Source of the DNA: Paenibacillus sp. FSL R7-0204
GTDB lineage: Bacteria > Bacillota > Bacilli > Paenibacillales > Paenibacillaceae
Direction of reading: 5' to 3'
NCBI RefSeq assembly: GCF_038002225.1
Contig: NZ_JBBOCA010000001.1
Coordinates: forward strand, 1,240,001 to 1,304,000
DNA length: 64,000 nucleotides
Position 1 is the first letter of the stretch. The number at the start of each line of letters is the position of its first letter. Shown piece after piece: positions 7,765 through 16,161 of this stretch. The translations under genes were made by a program, and so were the position numbers. The notes under the pieces are model-generated. The model ran no database searches. It was not told the DNA's origin and saw only the letters and a list, made by a program, of their open reading frames with translations.

Positions 7765-8763
7765 ATGGCCAGAATACGTTATAATAACATCGACAATGTA
7801 AGCACCGATAAAACACTTAAGGAATTCCGCCAATGGCGTGAGGACCGCCGCAAGAAAAAGAAGGATTACACCTATAAAGTGCCGAATCATCCGCCGCGCC
7901 TCGACTATCTGGCCGGGAACCGGCTGGAGACAACGATTACGTGGATCGGGCACTCCACTTTTTTTCTGCAATACGAAGGGCTTAATATTATCACCGACCC
8001 GATCTGGGCGCGGCGGCTGGGCTTCGAGAAGCGGATCGGTCAGCCGGGCATTCCGCTGGCGGATATCCCGCCGATCGATCTGATTCTGATTTCCCATTCC
8101 CATTATGACCATCTGCATATCGCGTCCATCCGCAAGCTATACCGGGCAGGAACAACCATTGTGGTGCCTGCAGGGCTTAAGCGCAAAATGCTCCGCAAAG
8201 GCTTCCCGAGCTGCCAGGAAATGCAGTGGTGGCAGGAGATTACGCTGGGCGCCGTCAAGCTGACGTTTGTCCCGACCCAGCACTGGACGCGGAGAACGCC
8301 GTTCGATACGAATTCCTCGCACTGGGGCGGTTATGTGCTTCAGCCGGCAAACCCGCAGAAGCACCCGGAGGGGGAGGAGGGCAAGGCGCAGCATAAGCTG
8401 CTTCCGCCGAACCTCTATTTTGCCGGAGACAGCGGCTTCTTCCCTGGCTTCAAGGAGATCGGCAGACGCTTCAAGCTGCATGTTGCGCTGATGCCGATTG
8501 GCGCTTATGAACCTGAATGGTTCATGAACTCCCAGCATGTGAATCCCGAGGAGGCCGTACAGGCCTTTCTTGATGTAGGCGCCGAGCTGATGATTCCCAT
8601 GCACTTCGGAACCTTCAGGCTGGCAGATGATACCGCGCGCGAAGCGCTGGACCGGATGGAGCAGGCGAGGGTAGCGCAGGGGCTTGGTGAGGAGCGTATC
8701 CGTACCTTGGGCTATGGGGAGACGCTGGTCGTCCAGCCCGAGGAACGCCCGGCTGGGCAATAA
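7765..8763 (+). CDS. MBL-fold metallo-hydrolase (NAPE-PLD-like group)
   Basis: 332 residues of the metallo-beta-lactamase fold. The metal-binding HxHxDH motif is SHSHYDH, and further ligands occur in PTQHWTRRTPFD, YFAGDSGFF and PMHFGTF. The TWIGHSTFFLQ and GLNIITDPIWARR motifs are typical of the group related to N-acyl-phosphatidylethanolamine phospholipase D and UlaG-like enzymes. The substrate cannot be predicted. The frame is open from 7645, but AAGGAG at 7749-7754 supports the ATG at 7765. Confidence 0.87.
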   Translation: MARIRYNNIDNVSTDKTLKEFRQWREDRRKKKKDYTYKVPNHPPRLDYLAGNRLETTITWIGHSTFFLQYEGLNIITDPIWARRLGFEKRIGQPGIPLADIPPIDLILISHSHYDHLHIASIRKLYRAGTTIVVPAGLKRKMLRKGFPSCQEMQWWQEITLGAVKLTFVPTQHWTRRTPFDTNSSHWGGYVLQPANPQKHPEGEEGKAQHKLLPPNLYFAGDSGFFPGFKEIGRRFKLHVALMPIGAYEPEWFMNSQHVNPEEAVQAFLDVGAELMIPMHFGTFRLADDTAREALDRMEQARVAQGLGEERIRTLGYGETLVVQPEERPAGQ

Positions 8764-8838
8764 CCCGTAGAAGGCTTGTATTAAACACTTCTACTTAAAT
8801 AAGAGCCGTAATAAGGGCCATTTTGCTTGTTTTTATGC

Positions 8839-8844
8839 TATAAT
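8839..8844 (+). promoter_or_regulatory. Extended -10 box before the ABC-F gene
   Basis: TGC-TATAAT forms an extended -10 element about 37 bases before the start codon. No clear -35 box is seen, which extended -10 promoters tolerate. Confidence 0.45.
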
Positions 8845-8880
8845 GAGCCGGAACCTATGTGAAAAGGATGGTAATGCTTA

Positions 8881-10506
8881 ATGATTAGCACAAGCGGTAT
8901 AACACTCCGCTACGGAAAACGCGCACTATTTGAGGATGTAAACATAAAATTCACACCCGGCAACTGCTACGGTCTGATTGGCGCGAATGGCGCCGGCAAA
9001 TCGACCTTCCTAAAGATTCTGTCCGGAGAGATCGAAGCGAACATCGGCGATGTGCATATCACACCCGGTGAACGTCTGGCCGTACTGAAACAGAACCATT
9101 TCGAGTATGACGAGTTCCAGGTGCTGGAGACCGTAATTATGGGTCATACCCGCCTGTATGAAATTATGAAGGAAAAGGACGCCCTGTACGCAAAGAGCGA
9201 CTTCACCGAAGCAGACGGACTTCGTGCCGGTGAGCTGGAAGGCGAATTCGCGGAGCTGAACGGCTGGGATGCTGAGCCTGACGCTGCTGCTATGCTGATT
9301 GGTCTTGGGATCATGCGTGAGATGCACGACAAGAAAATGGCCGAACTCAGCGGCAACGAGAAGGTGCGGGTGCTGCTGGCCCAGGCCCTGTTCGGACGTC
9401 CGAACAACCTGCTGCTCGATGAGCCTACCAACCATTTGGATCTCGAATCGATCGGCTGGCTGGAGAATTTCCTCATGGACTACGAAGGCACCGTTATCGT
9501 GGTATCCCATGACCGTCACTTCCTGAACAAGGTCTGTACGCATATTGCGGATATCGATTTCGGCAAGATCCAGATGTATGTCGGTAACTACGACTTCTGG
9601 TATGAGTCCAGCCAATTGGCCCAGGCGCTGCAGCGCGATGCCAACAAGAAGAAGGAAGACAAGATGAAGGAGCTGCAAGCCTTCATTCAGCGCTTCTCGG
9701 CCAACGCCTCGAAATCGAAGCAGGCGACTTCCCGTAAGAAGCAGCTCGAGAAAATTACCCTGGATGATATCCGTCCGTCCAACCGTAAATACCCGTTCCT
9801 GAACTTCAAGCCGGAGCGTGAAGCCGGCAAGCAGTTGCTTACGATCAGCGGCCTGACCAAGGCTGTGGACGGCGAGAAGCTGCTGGATGAAGTCAGCTTT
9901 GTAGTCAACAAAGGGGATAAAATCGCTTTTGTAGGACCGTATTCCCAGCCTAAATCCCTGCTGTTCGATGTGATTATGGGCGAGAAGGAAGCAGATGCAG
10001 GCGAGTATACTTGGGGAGTGACAACTACCCAGGCGTATTTCCCTAAGGATAACTCCAACTACTTCGACGGGGTGAACATGAACCTGGTGGAATGGCTGCG
10101 CCAATACTCCAAGGATCAGGATGAGACCTTCCTGCGCGGCTTCCTGGGCCGGATGCTGTTCGCCGGCGAAGAAGCACTGAAGAAGGCAAGCGTGTTGTCC
10201 GGGGGCGAGAAGGTCCGCTGTATGCTGGCCAAGATGATGCTGAACGGAGCCAACGTGCTGGTGTTCGATGAGCCTACCAACCACTTGGATCTGGAATCGA
10301 TCACTGCGCTCAATAACGGCCTGATCGACTTTGACGGCACGATCCTGTTCACCTCCCATGACCATCAGTTCATCCAGACGATTGCCAACCGCATCATTGA
10401 GATTACTCCGGCTGGCATCATTGACCGTACGATGAGCTATGACGAATATCTGGAGAACCCGGAGATCAAGGAAATGCGTGCCCGGATGTACCCTGTAGAG
10501 GCTTAA
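8881..10506 (+). CDS. ykpA: ABC-F family ATPase (YkpA/YbiT type)
   Basis: 541 residues with two ABC ATPase domains and no membrane segments, as in ABC-F translation factors that act on the ribosome. Domain 1 has Walker A GANGAGKST, Walker B LLLDEPTNHLD and a degenerate signature LSGNEK. The linker (about 240-300) is charged and helical. Domain 2 has a regular signature LSGGEK and Walker B VFDEPTNHLD, but an altered Walker A (GPYSQPKS), lacking the GxGK spacing. The length and the YkpA-like C-terminus fit the EttA/YbiT branch. AAAAGGATGG precedes the ATG. Confidence 0.9.
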   Translation: MISTSGITLRYGKRALFEDVNIKFTPGNCYGLIGANGAGKSTFLKILSGEIEANIGDVHITPGERLAVLKQNHFEYDEFQVLETVIMGHTRLYEIMKEKDALYAKSDFTEADGLRAGELEGEFAELNGWDAEPDAAAMLIGLGIMREMHDKKMAELSGNEKVRVLLAQALFGRPNNLLLDEPTNHLDLESIGWLENFLMDYEGTVIVVSHDRHFLNKVCTHIADIDFGKIQMYVGNYDFWYESSQLAQALQRDANKKKEDKMKELQAFIQRFSANASKSKQATSRKKQLEKITLDDIRPSNRKYPFLNFKPEREAGKQLLTISGLTKAVDGEKLLDEVSFVVNKGDKIAFVGPYSQPKSLLFDVIMGEKEADAGEYTWGVTTTQAYFPKDNSNYFDGVNMNLVEWLRQYSKDQDETFLRGFLGRMLFAGEEALKKASVLSGGEKVRCMLAKMMLNGANVLVFDEPTNHLDLESITALNNGLIDFDGTILFTSHDHQFIQTIANRIIEITPAGIIDRTMSYDEYLENPEIKEMRARMYPVEA

Positions 10507-10549
10507 GAATCAGATATAGACAGAATGAACGGTCATGAGTTCATATGAA

Positions 10550-10589
10550 AAACGGCTGCGTCGTCCCCGGAGGGATAACGCAGCCGTTT
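10550..10589. terminator. Convergent terminator hairpin between the ABC-F gene and a small gene
   Basis: AAACGGCTGCGT (10550-10561) pairs perfectly with ACGCAGCCGTTT (10578-10589), leaving a 16-base loop. T-rich flanks are short on both strands. Confidence 0.7.
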
Positions 10590-10607
10590 CCACTTGAAAT
10601 CTAAGGT

Positions 10608-10793
10608 CTAGGATCCGCCAGTCCGGCGGCGCTGATTGTTAGGCTTCTTGTTATTCTGGCTTTTCAGCGGCTTCGCGGAGCCGGCCTGGAAGGTTGAACC
10701 CGGTTTTCCCGAAGCATGCTGTTTCTTCTGCTCCAGCTTCTGGCGGATGGCATCAGCCAAATTAATTTTTGGTTTCTCATTGTTCTCGCTCAT
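10608..10793 (-). CDS. Small basic hydrophilic protein, function unknown
   Basis: A 61-residue protein, predicted to be disordered and rich in Lys, Gln, Asn and Arg. The N-terminal third (KINLADAIRQKLEQKK) could form a helix and the tail is RRRTGGS. AAGGGGGT lies upstream of the ATG and the gene ends before a terminator, which supports it being real. No family was recognised. The composition would suit a nucleic-acid or ribosome-associated protein, but that is only inference. Confidence 0.65.
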   Translation of the reverse strand: MSENNEKPKINLADAIRQKLEQKKQHASGKPGSTFQAGSAKPLKSQNNKKPNNQRRRTGGS

Positions 10794-10924
10794 TATGTTA
10801 CCCCCTTAGGCAGCAAGTCCTTATTCCTTATTCTAATTGTTTTTAAATGCTGCTACAAGGGCAAGAATAACTCAAAGAAAGTTTTCCTGTATTTAAGCGG
10901 CAGGGATGGGGAAGAGGGGCAGAG

Positions 10925-11794
10925 ATGACTGATATTTATGAAGATATTCGCAAGGGTGAAAAGGGTGCGCTGGTCAGTATCGCTGCATATGTGATTTTGT
11001 CCGCTTTTAAGCTGGTCTGCGGCTACCTGTTCGCCTCCAGTGCGCTCCTGGCGGACGGATTCAATAACCTAACCGATATTGTGGCCTCGCTGGCGGTGCT
11101 GATCGGGCTGCGAATCTCGCGGAAGCCGCCGGATTCCGATCACACCTACGGGCATTTCCGGGCTGAGACGATTGCGGCGCTAATGGCCTCTTTTATTATG
11201 GCGCTGGTGGGCATTCAGGTTATTGTGGAGGCGGTGCGCTCGCTGTTCGAGGGCGAGAAGGCCACGCCGCAGCTCTGGTCTGCCGGTGTTGCGTTGGTGT
11301 GTGCGGTAGCGATGATGGGGGTATATATATATAACAAGCGTCTGGCAGAGCGAATTAATAACCATGCGCTGATGGCTGCTGCGAAGGATAATTTCTCGGA
11401 TGCCATTGTAAGCGTAGGGGCGGCTGTAGGGATTGTAGGGGCACAGTTCGGACTGCCGTGGATTGATTCGGCGGCTGCCATCGGAGTCGGCTTGCTGATT
11501 ATCAAGACAGCCTGGGATATTTTCCGCGATTCCACGTACCGGCTGACGGACGGCTTTGACGAAGATAAGCTGATGGACCTGCGCAGCACCATTGCCCGAA
11601 CCCCTGGCGTAGAGGGTATCAAGGATCTGAAGGCCCGTGTACACGGCAATCATGTGCTGGTGGATGTAGTCGTAGAGGTGAATGCCCGCATGACGGTCAT
11701 GGAAGGGCATGAGATCAGCGACTCGATTGAAGAGCGGATGACCAAGCTGCATAACATCATGCATGTGCAAGTACACGTGGAGCCTAAGGACTAA
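10925..11794 (+). CDS. Cation diffusion facilitator (CDF) family metal transporter
   Basis: 289 residues with about six membrane helices and a cytoplasmic C-terminal dimerisation domain. The CDF metal site is visible as LLADGFNNLTD in helix 2 and HALMAAAKDNFSDA in helix 5. The C-terminal domain includes VHGNHVLVDVVVEVN. Members export Zn, Co, Fe or Mn in exchange for protons; the N-D/D-D ligand set here does not fix the metal. Nothing in its neighbourhood suggests a dedicated regulator. Confidence 0.9.
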   Translation: MTDIYEDIRKGEKGALVSIAAYVILSAFKLVCGYLFASSALLADGFNNLTDIVASLAVLIGLRISRKPPDSDHTYGHFRAETIAALMASFIMALVGIQVIVEAVRSLFEGEKATPQLWSAGVALVCAVAMMGVYIYNKRLAERINNHALMAAAKDNFSDAIVSVGAAVGIVGAQFGLPWIDSAAAIGVGLLIIKTAWDIFRDSTYRLTDGFDEDKLMDLRSTIARTPGVEGIKDLKARVHGNHVLVDVVVEVNARMTVMEGHEISDSIEERMTKLHNIMHVQVHVEPKD

Positions 11795-11802
11795 CATTCC
11801 AT

Positions 11803-11849
11803 GATTTCTCCTAGTTTGCTGTAATTTCCACCAAATCCAAGGAGAAATC
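11803..11849 (+). terminator. Inverted repeat after the CDF gene
   Basis: GATTTCTCCT (11803-11812) is inverted as AGGAGAAATC (11840-11849), with a 27-base loop and no direct T-run. It is a weak terminator at best. The rest of 11795-12006 holds no recognised signal. Confidence 0.4.
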
Positions 11850-12006
11850 GAGACTATAGACCTGTATGTTACCATAAGATGGAAAGGTTTTTTGTGAAAT
11901 TTGGAGCATGTTCCAAATCCCGGGCCAGCCTATAATGAGGGCAGAAAGCAACAAACGTAGCGCGCGCCGTTGTTGATTTTCTTAATACGCTAAGCGGGGG
12001 AACGCT

Positions 12007-13110
12007 ATGATCGTATCACGCAAGAAAATTACAGCATCGTTATGGATTTCCGCTTCATTGGCATTATCCTTGGGAGTGTTAAGTCCCGGACAGGCTTTCG
12101 CTGCAACCGAATCTTCGATTACAACGCTTGCGGCGTCCGCTGGACAGACAGGCATTATTGAAGCTTCGGTCCGGCTGCGTACAGATCCGTCTACCAGCAG
12201 CACGGTACTGAAATATCTAAATAAAGGCGACCAGGTCGTGATTCTGGAAGCTGCGAACAGCTACTGGTACAAAGTAAGAACTGCAGAGGGAATTGTGGGG
12301 TATATGAGCTCGGGAGATTCTTATATCCGGGTAGCTGCGGCTTCCGCACCTGCGTCCCGGACAGCCGTGATTCAGGCCACGGTCCGTGTAAGAGAGACCC
12401 CTGCAACCAGCGGGCAAGTGGTTGGATATCTCTATAAGAATGACCAGGTAACCATTCTTGAAGAGACCAACAGCTATTGGTACAAAATAAGAACGGCAAA
12501 CGGGACGGTGGGTTATACCAGCTCATCCGATCAATATATTACAGCGGGTGCTTCATCGCCGACTGCCCCATCCACTCCAGCTCCAACGCCAGTACCTGTT
12601 CAGACACCAGTGCCGGTGCCTGTTCCAACACCAACACCAGCTCCGGTACCTGTTCCAACAGCGGGACAGACGGCTGTGATTGAACGTGTGATATCAGCGG
12701 GCATGGGCTATCTGGGAACACCATATGAATACGGCTCTGACCGCAATAATACAAGTACCTTCGATTGCTCTGATTTCATCCGTCAGATCTTCATGGATGC
12801 AGCGAATTTGAAGCTGCCTGCCGATTCCCGGCAGCAAGGGGACTGGGTGAAGCAGAACAGCGGTGTAACTACGGATGTATCCGGCTTGAAGCGCGGCGAT
12901 TTGATGTTCTTCATGGATTATAAAGGAACTTCTCCCTCTGCGTATACCGGAATCAACAAGTCTACGGCAAGAATTACGCATGTCGCCATGTATTTGGGTG
13001 ACGGGAAGCTGCTGCATACCTATTCAGTAAGCTCCGGCGGTGTAAGAGTAGATAATCTTAGCGCTTCTTGGATGAACCGCTTCCTGTACGGAGGTTCGGT
13101 CATCCGCTAA
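12007..13110 (+). CDS. Secreted SH3-SH3-NlpC/P60 cell-wall endopeptidase
   Basis: 367 residues: signal peptide (1-33, cut near QAFAA), two bacterial SH3 domains (about 45-110 and 118-178, each with a VRxR...VxxYLxxxDQV pattern), a Pro/Thr/Val-rich linker of about 35 residues and a C-terminal NlpC/P60 domain. The catalytic Cys is in FDCSDFIRQ and the His in ITHVAMYLGDG. Such enzymes cut D-Glu-diaminopimelate or related bonds in peptidoglycan. The SH3 pair should anchor it to the wall. It is a single-gene unit ending in a very strong hairpin. Confidence 0.92.
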   Translation: MIVSRKKITASLWISASLALSLGVLSPGQAFAATESSITTLAASAGQTGIIEASVRLRTDPSTSSTVLKYLNKGDQVVILEAANSYWYKVRTAEGIVGYMSSGDSYIRVAAASAPASRTAVIQATVRVRETPATSGQVVGYLYKNDQVTILEETNSYWYKIRTANGTVGYTSSSDQYITAGASSPTAPSTPAPTPVPVQTPVPVPVPTPTPAPVPVPTAGQTAVIERVISAGMGYLGTPYEYGSDRNNTSTFDCSDFIRQIFMDAANLKLPADSRQQGDWVKQNSGVTTDVSGLKRGDLMFFMDYKGTSPSAYTGINKSTARITHVAMYLGDGKLLHTYSVSSGGVRVDNLSASWMNRFLYGGSVIR

Positions 13111-13186
13111 TATATACAGCTAGGACAGCAAGAAGCGACAGGCAGTACAAGTTTGTGACGGGTGAACTACAAGCGGGTGTATGGCG

Positions 13187-13233
13187 GGGTTATCCCTTCA
13201 GTAGAAGATTCTACTGAAGGGATAACCCTTTTT
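13187..13233 (+). terminator. Strong Rho-independent terminator after the NlpC/P60 gene
   Basis: A perfect 20-bp inverted repeat (13187-13206 with 13209-13228) has only two bases between its arms and is followed by TTTTT. Confidence 0.92.
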
Positions 13234-13251
13234 GTCGCCGCATGAACACAC

Positions 13252-13287
13252 AAAAAAAGGCCGTCCGGATTGGTGTCCACGGGCCTT
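13252..13287 (-). terminator. Terminator for the minus-strand secreted protein gene
   Basis: On the minus strand, AAGGCC-CGT pairs with ACGG-CCTT with one bulge, then seven T residues follow. It lies about 70 bases past the stop codon. Confidence 0.65.
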
Positions 13288-13354
13288 GTCAGGGTAGATC
13301 CGTGGAGCCATAGCTGCAGTATATGAACAGCTATGACTCCTATGTGTCGATCGC

Positions 13355-13762
13355 TTATGGATTGATTACGTATGCGGAAGCAGGAACCTTAATCCAGGCT
13401 TTGCCCAGCCAAGTGTAGACTTCTCTCCATTCGTTGCCCATTGCGTCAGTCATAATCACACCAGTAGTATCAACAGTCTGTGCACTCAACCAGCCAGCAG
13501 GAGTTGCCATGCTTCCCATAGAAAGATGGAATGCTGTGATCTTGGTCAGAATGATCTGAGGAGTTGCCGGCTTGATATCAGCCGCCGTAATGACCGGGTC
13601 TGCCGGATTCAGATAAGTTGCTCCGGTTACAGTAGTTACTGCATCGGAAGAAGTGGTTTTGGTAGTTGCTGTTGTTCCTGTTACTACCTCTGCTGCGGAA
13701 GCTGTTGCTGCCAAGGAAGCCATAAGACCCATTGCTACTGTTAAACTGGCTAATTTTTTCAT
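13355..13762 (-). CDS. Small secreted protein of unknown function
   Basis: 135 residues with a clear signal peptide (MKKLASLTVAMGLMASLA, cut after ATASA). A Thr/Ser-rich stretch (about 28-48) follows, then a compact C-terminal part ending in GNEWREVYTWLGKAWIKVP. No family was recognised and there are no cysteines. AGGAGG is well placed before the ATG, and it has its own terminator, so it is very likely expressed as a single gene. It could be a wall-associated or matrix protein, but nothing in the sequence proves this. Confidence 0.75.
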   Translation of the reverse strand: MKKLASLTVAMGLMASLAATASAAEVVTGTTATTKTTSSDAVTTVTGATYLNPADPVITAADIKPATPQIILTKITAFHLSMGSMATPAGWLSAQTVDTTGVIMTDAMGNEWREVYTWLGKAWIKVPASAYVINP

Positions 13763-13968
13763 CGATGTTTCCTCCTAGGTATGATGGTGTGATTTTCTAT
13801 GTTCGTGCTGTGCTAATAAGGATGTAAACATAAATTGCATCAAATGAACCATCGGCATCAAGAAATTTTATTTTTCTTGTCCAGCCTGCCGGGAAACGCC
13901 GCATTATAGTCTGAATCACAGATGACAACCTGAGCGTTAAGGCCTATACTTTTTGAAGACAGCAAGAA

Positions 13969-14000
13969 GCCCGGAGGTTTCCTGACGGAGACCTCCGGGC
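13969..14000 (-). terminator. Hairpin downstream of the DUF1328 gene
   Basis: GCCCGGAGGT (13969-13978) pairs with ACCTCCGGGC (13991-14000). Only a short T-tail follows on the minus strand. The stretch 13763-13966 shows nothing else recognisable. Confidence 0.6.
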
Positions 14001-14039
14001 CTTGAGCACTGCCCGGCCGGCAGCTAAAGGTATGCTTGC

Positions 14040-14207
14040 CTACATAGATCGTCCCCTGCGCCCCATAAAGAGTGAGACTACGAAGAGGACCAGGAAGATG
14101 TAGAACAATACTTTGGCGATGCCGACAGCTGCCGCCACAATATTGAAGAATCCGAAGATACCGGCAATCAGGGCCACTACCAGCAGAATTATAGACCATC
14201 TTAACAT
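14040..14207 (-). CDS. DUF1328 family small membrane protein (YtjA-like)
   Basis: This 55-residue gene reads [16 protein letters not shown], then [18 protein letters not shown] and a second hydrophobic stretch ending in GRRGRSM. Two membrane helices and the [17 protein letters not shown] core are characteristic of DUF1328, stress-associated small membrane proteins with no known activity. AAAGGATG precedes the ATG. The gene overlaps a longer, unconvincing open frame on the same strand. It faces the ytxG-like gene. Confidence 0.85.
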   Translation of the reverse strand: MLRWSIILLVVALIAGIFGFFNIVAAAVGIAKVLFYIFLVLFVVSLFMGRRGRSM

Positions 14208-14310
14208 GAGATGTCATCCTTTCTGTGCGCTTAATGTAATCATTGTTTAAACGGGGCTTATCCATTTGAAACAGGGAGGAAAGGGAAAGGATTCCAGGGG
14301 CTTGGCCTTT

Positions 14311-14336
14311 GTTTCGGCCGAATTCTGTAAGGGTAA
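14311..14336 (+). promoter_or_regulatory. Candidate SigB promoter before the ytxG-like gene
   Basis: GTTTCG (14311-14316), 14 bases, then GGGTAA (14331-14336) resembles the SigB consensus GTTTAA-N12/14-GGGTAT. It lies about 60 bases before the start. In B. subtilis ytxG is SigB-dependent, which agrees. Confidence 0.5.
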
Positions 14337-14398
14337 CTATGCAGTATCACACAAGGGTACACTGAATAATTTATACACTTTGGAAGGGGTTATCTACT

Positions 14399-14905
14399 AT
14401 GATCATTGAACTTAGCGTAGCACTGGTTGCTATCGCCTTTGCAGTACTCGTATTCTTCTTAATCAAAACCTTGAAATCGGCGAAGGATTCGCTCGACAAG
14501 GTCAGCCAGACGCTGCAGGAGGTTCAGAAGACTATCGATGAGCTTACCTATGAAGTGAAAACAACAGTCCGGCATGCCAATGACATCACCGCCGATGTCC
14601 AGGGTAAAATTCAGAAGATTGACCCGATCGTAGATTCCGTGAAGAATCTGGGCGATGTTATGAATGAGCTGACACTGACCGTGAAGCAGGTATCTGTAAC
14701 GGTAATCGAGAAATTCCGTAAATCACGTGAACTGAAGGATAAGGCTAAGTCGGTATCTATCGCAGAAGTCCCGTTAACACCAGCCGAAGAGAGAACTGTA
14801 CAATCCTATGAGGCAGTGAGTTCAAGCAATTCCAAGGGCAAGATTGCTACAGCCCTCAAAGGCGTGGATGCAGCCGCCGCGATTTGGCAAAAATTCCGCC
14901 ACTAA
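14399..14905 (+). CDS. ytxG: DUF948 protein, YtxG-like general stress protein
   Basis: 168 residues: one N-terminal membrane helix (about 3-24, ELSVALVAIAFAVLVFF), then a long amphipathic heptad-like region (25-110) with KSAKDSLDKVSQTLQEVQ and similar repeats, and a polar tail. DUF948 proteins are membrane-anchored helical proteins of unknown activity, linked to general stress in Bacillus. The gene may be cotranscribed with the next two genes, since the gaps are about 70 and 90 bases and no terminator intervenes. Confidence 0.8.
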   Translation: MIIELSVALVAIAFAVLVFFLIKTLKSAKDSLDKVSQTLQEVQKTIDELTYEVKTTVRHANDITADVQGKIQKIDPIVDSVKNLGDVMNELTLTVKQVSVTVIEKFRKSRELKDKAKSVSIAEVPLTPAEERTVQSYEAVSSSNSKGKIATALKGVDAAAAIWQKFRH

Positions 14906-14975
14906 TACCTTAATGAAATGATATACGGCGGGGCACAGGACGGGGCAATACCAGCACATGAAAGGCGGGAACTCT

Positions 14976-15512
14976 ATGAAAATGGTTATTCTCTTGCTTA
15001 GTCTGCTTGCTCCCTTCATATCTGCACCGCCGCAAGGAGAGACAGTTACGCCCGTTCCCGGTACCGCCGTACAGCTGCCGGCAATGTTCGCCTTCGAGCA
15101 TAGCGCAGTTGCCGATTCCTACATAAGCAGCTTCGATTCGTTGTCCGGTATTGGCTTATATATGACGGAAGAGGAGCTGCTGAAGGCCAAGGGAACGCCT
15201 CAGCAGATTGCTGAAGATCCATGGGCGGGTTGCCTTGAATATCAATATGCCGATCTCTCGGCGGGAGTATGCGGCGGTGTGGTCCTCTATGTACATGTTT
15301 CGCCTGCCCAGGCAGAGCAATACAGTCTGAGCCTTAACGGGCAGGTGATCCATCCGCAGACTATGAGAGTGCAGGATATGCTGGGGACGCCTGATTTTGA
15401 AGCCGAGGATGGGGATGTTTATATTAGAGGAGAGGCCGCGCTCAAGATCTACCGCAATATGAAGAGCGGCGAATGGGACGGCTTGGATTTGTTCGATGCT
15501 TATTCCTTCTGA
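14976..15512 (+). CDS. Secreted protein of unknown function
   Basis: 178 residues with a short signal peptide (MKMVILLLSLLAPFISAPP). The mature part holds two similar motifs, MTEEELLKAKGTPQQI and MRVQDMLGTPDFEAEDG. These resemble the 'helix then LGxP turn' units seen in SmpA/OmlA-like and DUF4309-like domains, so an internal duplication is possible. The ATG at 14976 is preferred over one at 14958 because AAAGGCGGG precedes it and the signal peptide begins there. Function cannot be assigned. Confidence 0.6.
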   Translation: MKMVILLLSLLAPFISAPPQGETVTPVPGTAVQLPAMFAFEHSAVADSYISSFDSLSGIGLYMTEEELLKAKGTPQQIAEDPWAGCLEYQYADLSAGVCGGVVLYVHVSPAQAEQYSLSLNGQVIHPQTMRVQDMLGTPDFEAEDGDVYIRGEAALKIYRNMKSGEWDGLDLFDAYSF

Positions 15513-15603
15513 AGCTGATTCAAGTCCGGTGATTTTGGTTAATGAATGGTCAGTCATCTATCCGGTGGCTAAGCCCTTATTCATTATGAAGGAGAGTGAT
15601 TTC

Positions 15604-15951
15604 ATGGATTCAACCGGTACACAGGCTTATGCCAAGCTGTTGGAGAACGGCGTTCAGGCGATAGAAGAAGTGAATCGGCTCCGTAGCAGCGGCTACACCC
15701 GAGAGGATCTTTATGTGATTAGTCACGATGAAGACCGCGAAGGGCGTATCGTGGACGCCGCAGATACCAATGAAGTGGGGCTTAGTGAAGAAGGGCTGTT
15801 TGGTGCCATTGCCAACCTCTTCCGTTCGCGCGGCGACGCTTTACGCTTCAAGATGACTTCACTGGGCTTTAGCGCAGCGGAGGCGGCATTTTACGAGAAA
15901 GAGCTTGATGCAGGCAAAGTTCTGGTCATTGCCAAAAGAAACCCACAATAA
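15604..15951 (+). CDS. General stress protein 17M-like (YflT family)
   Basis: 115 residues. The N-terminal half (AKLLENGVQAIEEVNRLRSSG, then YTREDLYVISHDEDR) matches the YflT/GSP17M domain found in heat- and general-stress proteins. The C-terminal half predicts helices ending in KVLVIAKRNPQ. AAGGAGAG lies before the ATG at 15604, which is chosen over the in-frame ATG at 15586. The gene sits just before the SigB regulatory cluster, in keeping with a stress role. Confidence 0.8.
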   Translation: MDSTGTQAYAKLLENGVQAIEEVNRLRSSGYTREDLYVISHDEDREGRIVDAADTNEVGLSEEGLFGAIANLFRSRGDALRFKMTSLGFSAAEAAFYEKELDAGKVLVIAKRNPQ

Positions 15952-15989
15952 TCGCGGGTCAGCTTCGTTGACCTCAATAGTACAATAGC

Positions 15990-16036
15990 GTAACCTCCAG
16001 TCCCACTAAATGTAGTGGAGCTGGAGGTTACTTTGT
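15990..16036 (+). terminator. Terminator after the YflT-like gene
   Basis: GTAACCTCCAG (15990-16000) pairs with CTGGAGGTTAC (16021-16031). An inner CACTA/TAGTG stem extends it, and CTTTGTT follows. Confidence 0.75.
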
Positions 16037-16161
16037 TGAAGCCGGAACCTGTTTTATGCCAATATCTAGCTGAATGGTAACAGGCCGTGTAAATATCGTA
16101 TGATAGAATGATAGAGTTGCGGGTTTATGGTCTTAATATTATTCGCGTGAGGTGAGGAAGC

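Noticed and set aside
9010..10365. 451-residue open frame on the minus strand
   Set aside because: It is the antisense shadow of the ABC-F gene, whose motifs are unmistakable.
11795..12006. Possible cyclic-di-AMP (ydaO) riboswitch before the NlpC/P60 gene
   Set aside because: Such genes often have one, but the conserved aptamer motifs were not found here.
13858..14265. 135-residue minus-strand frame
   Set aside because: It overlaps the convincing 55-codon DUF1328 gene in another frame and runs through its terminator.
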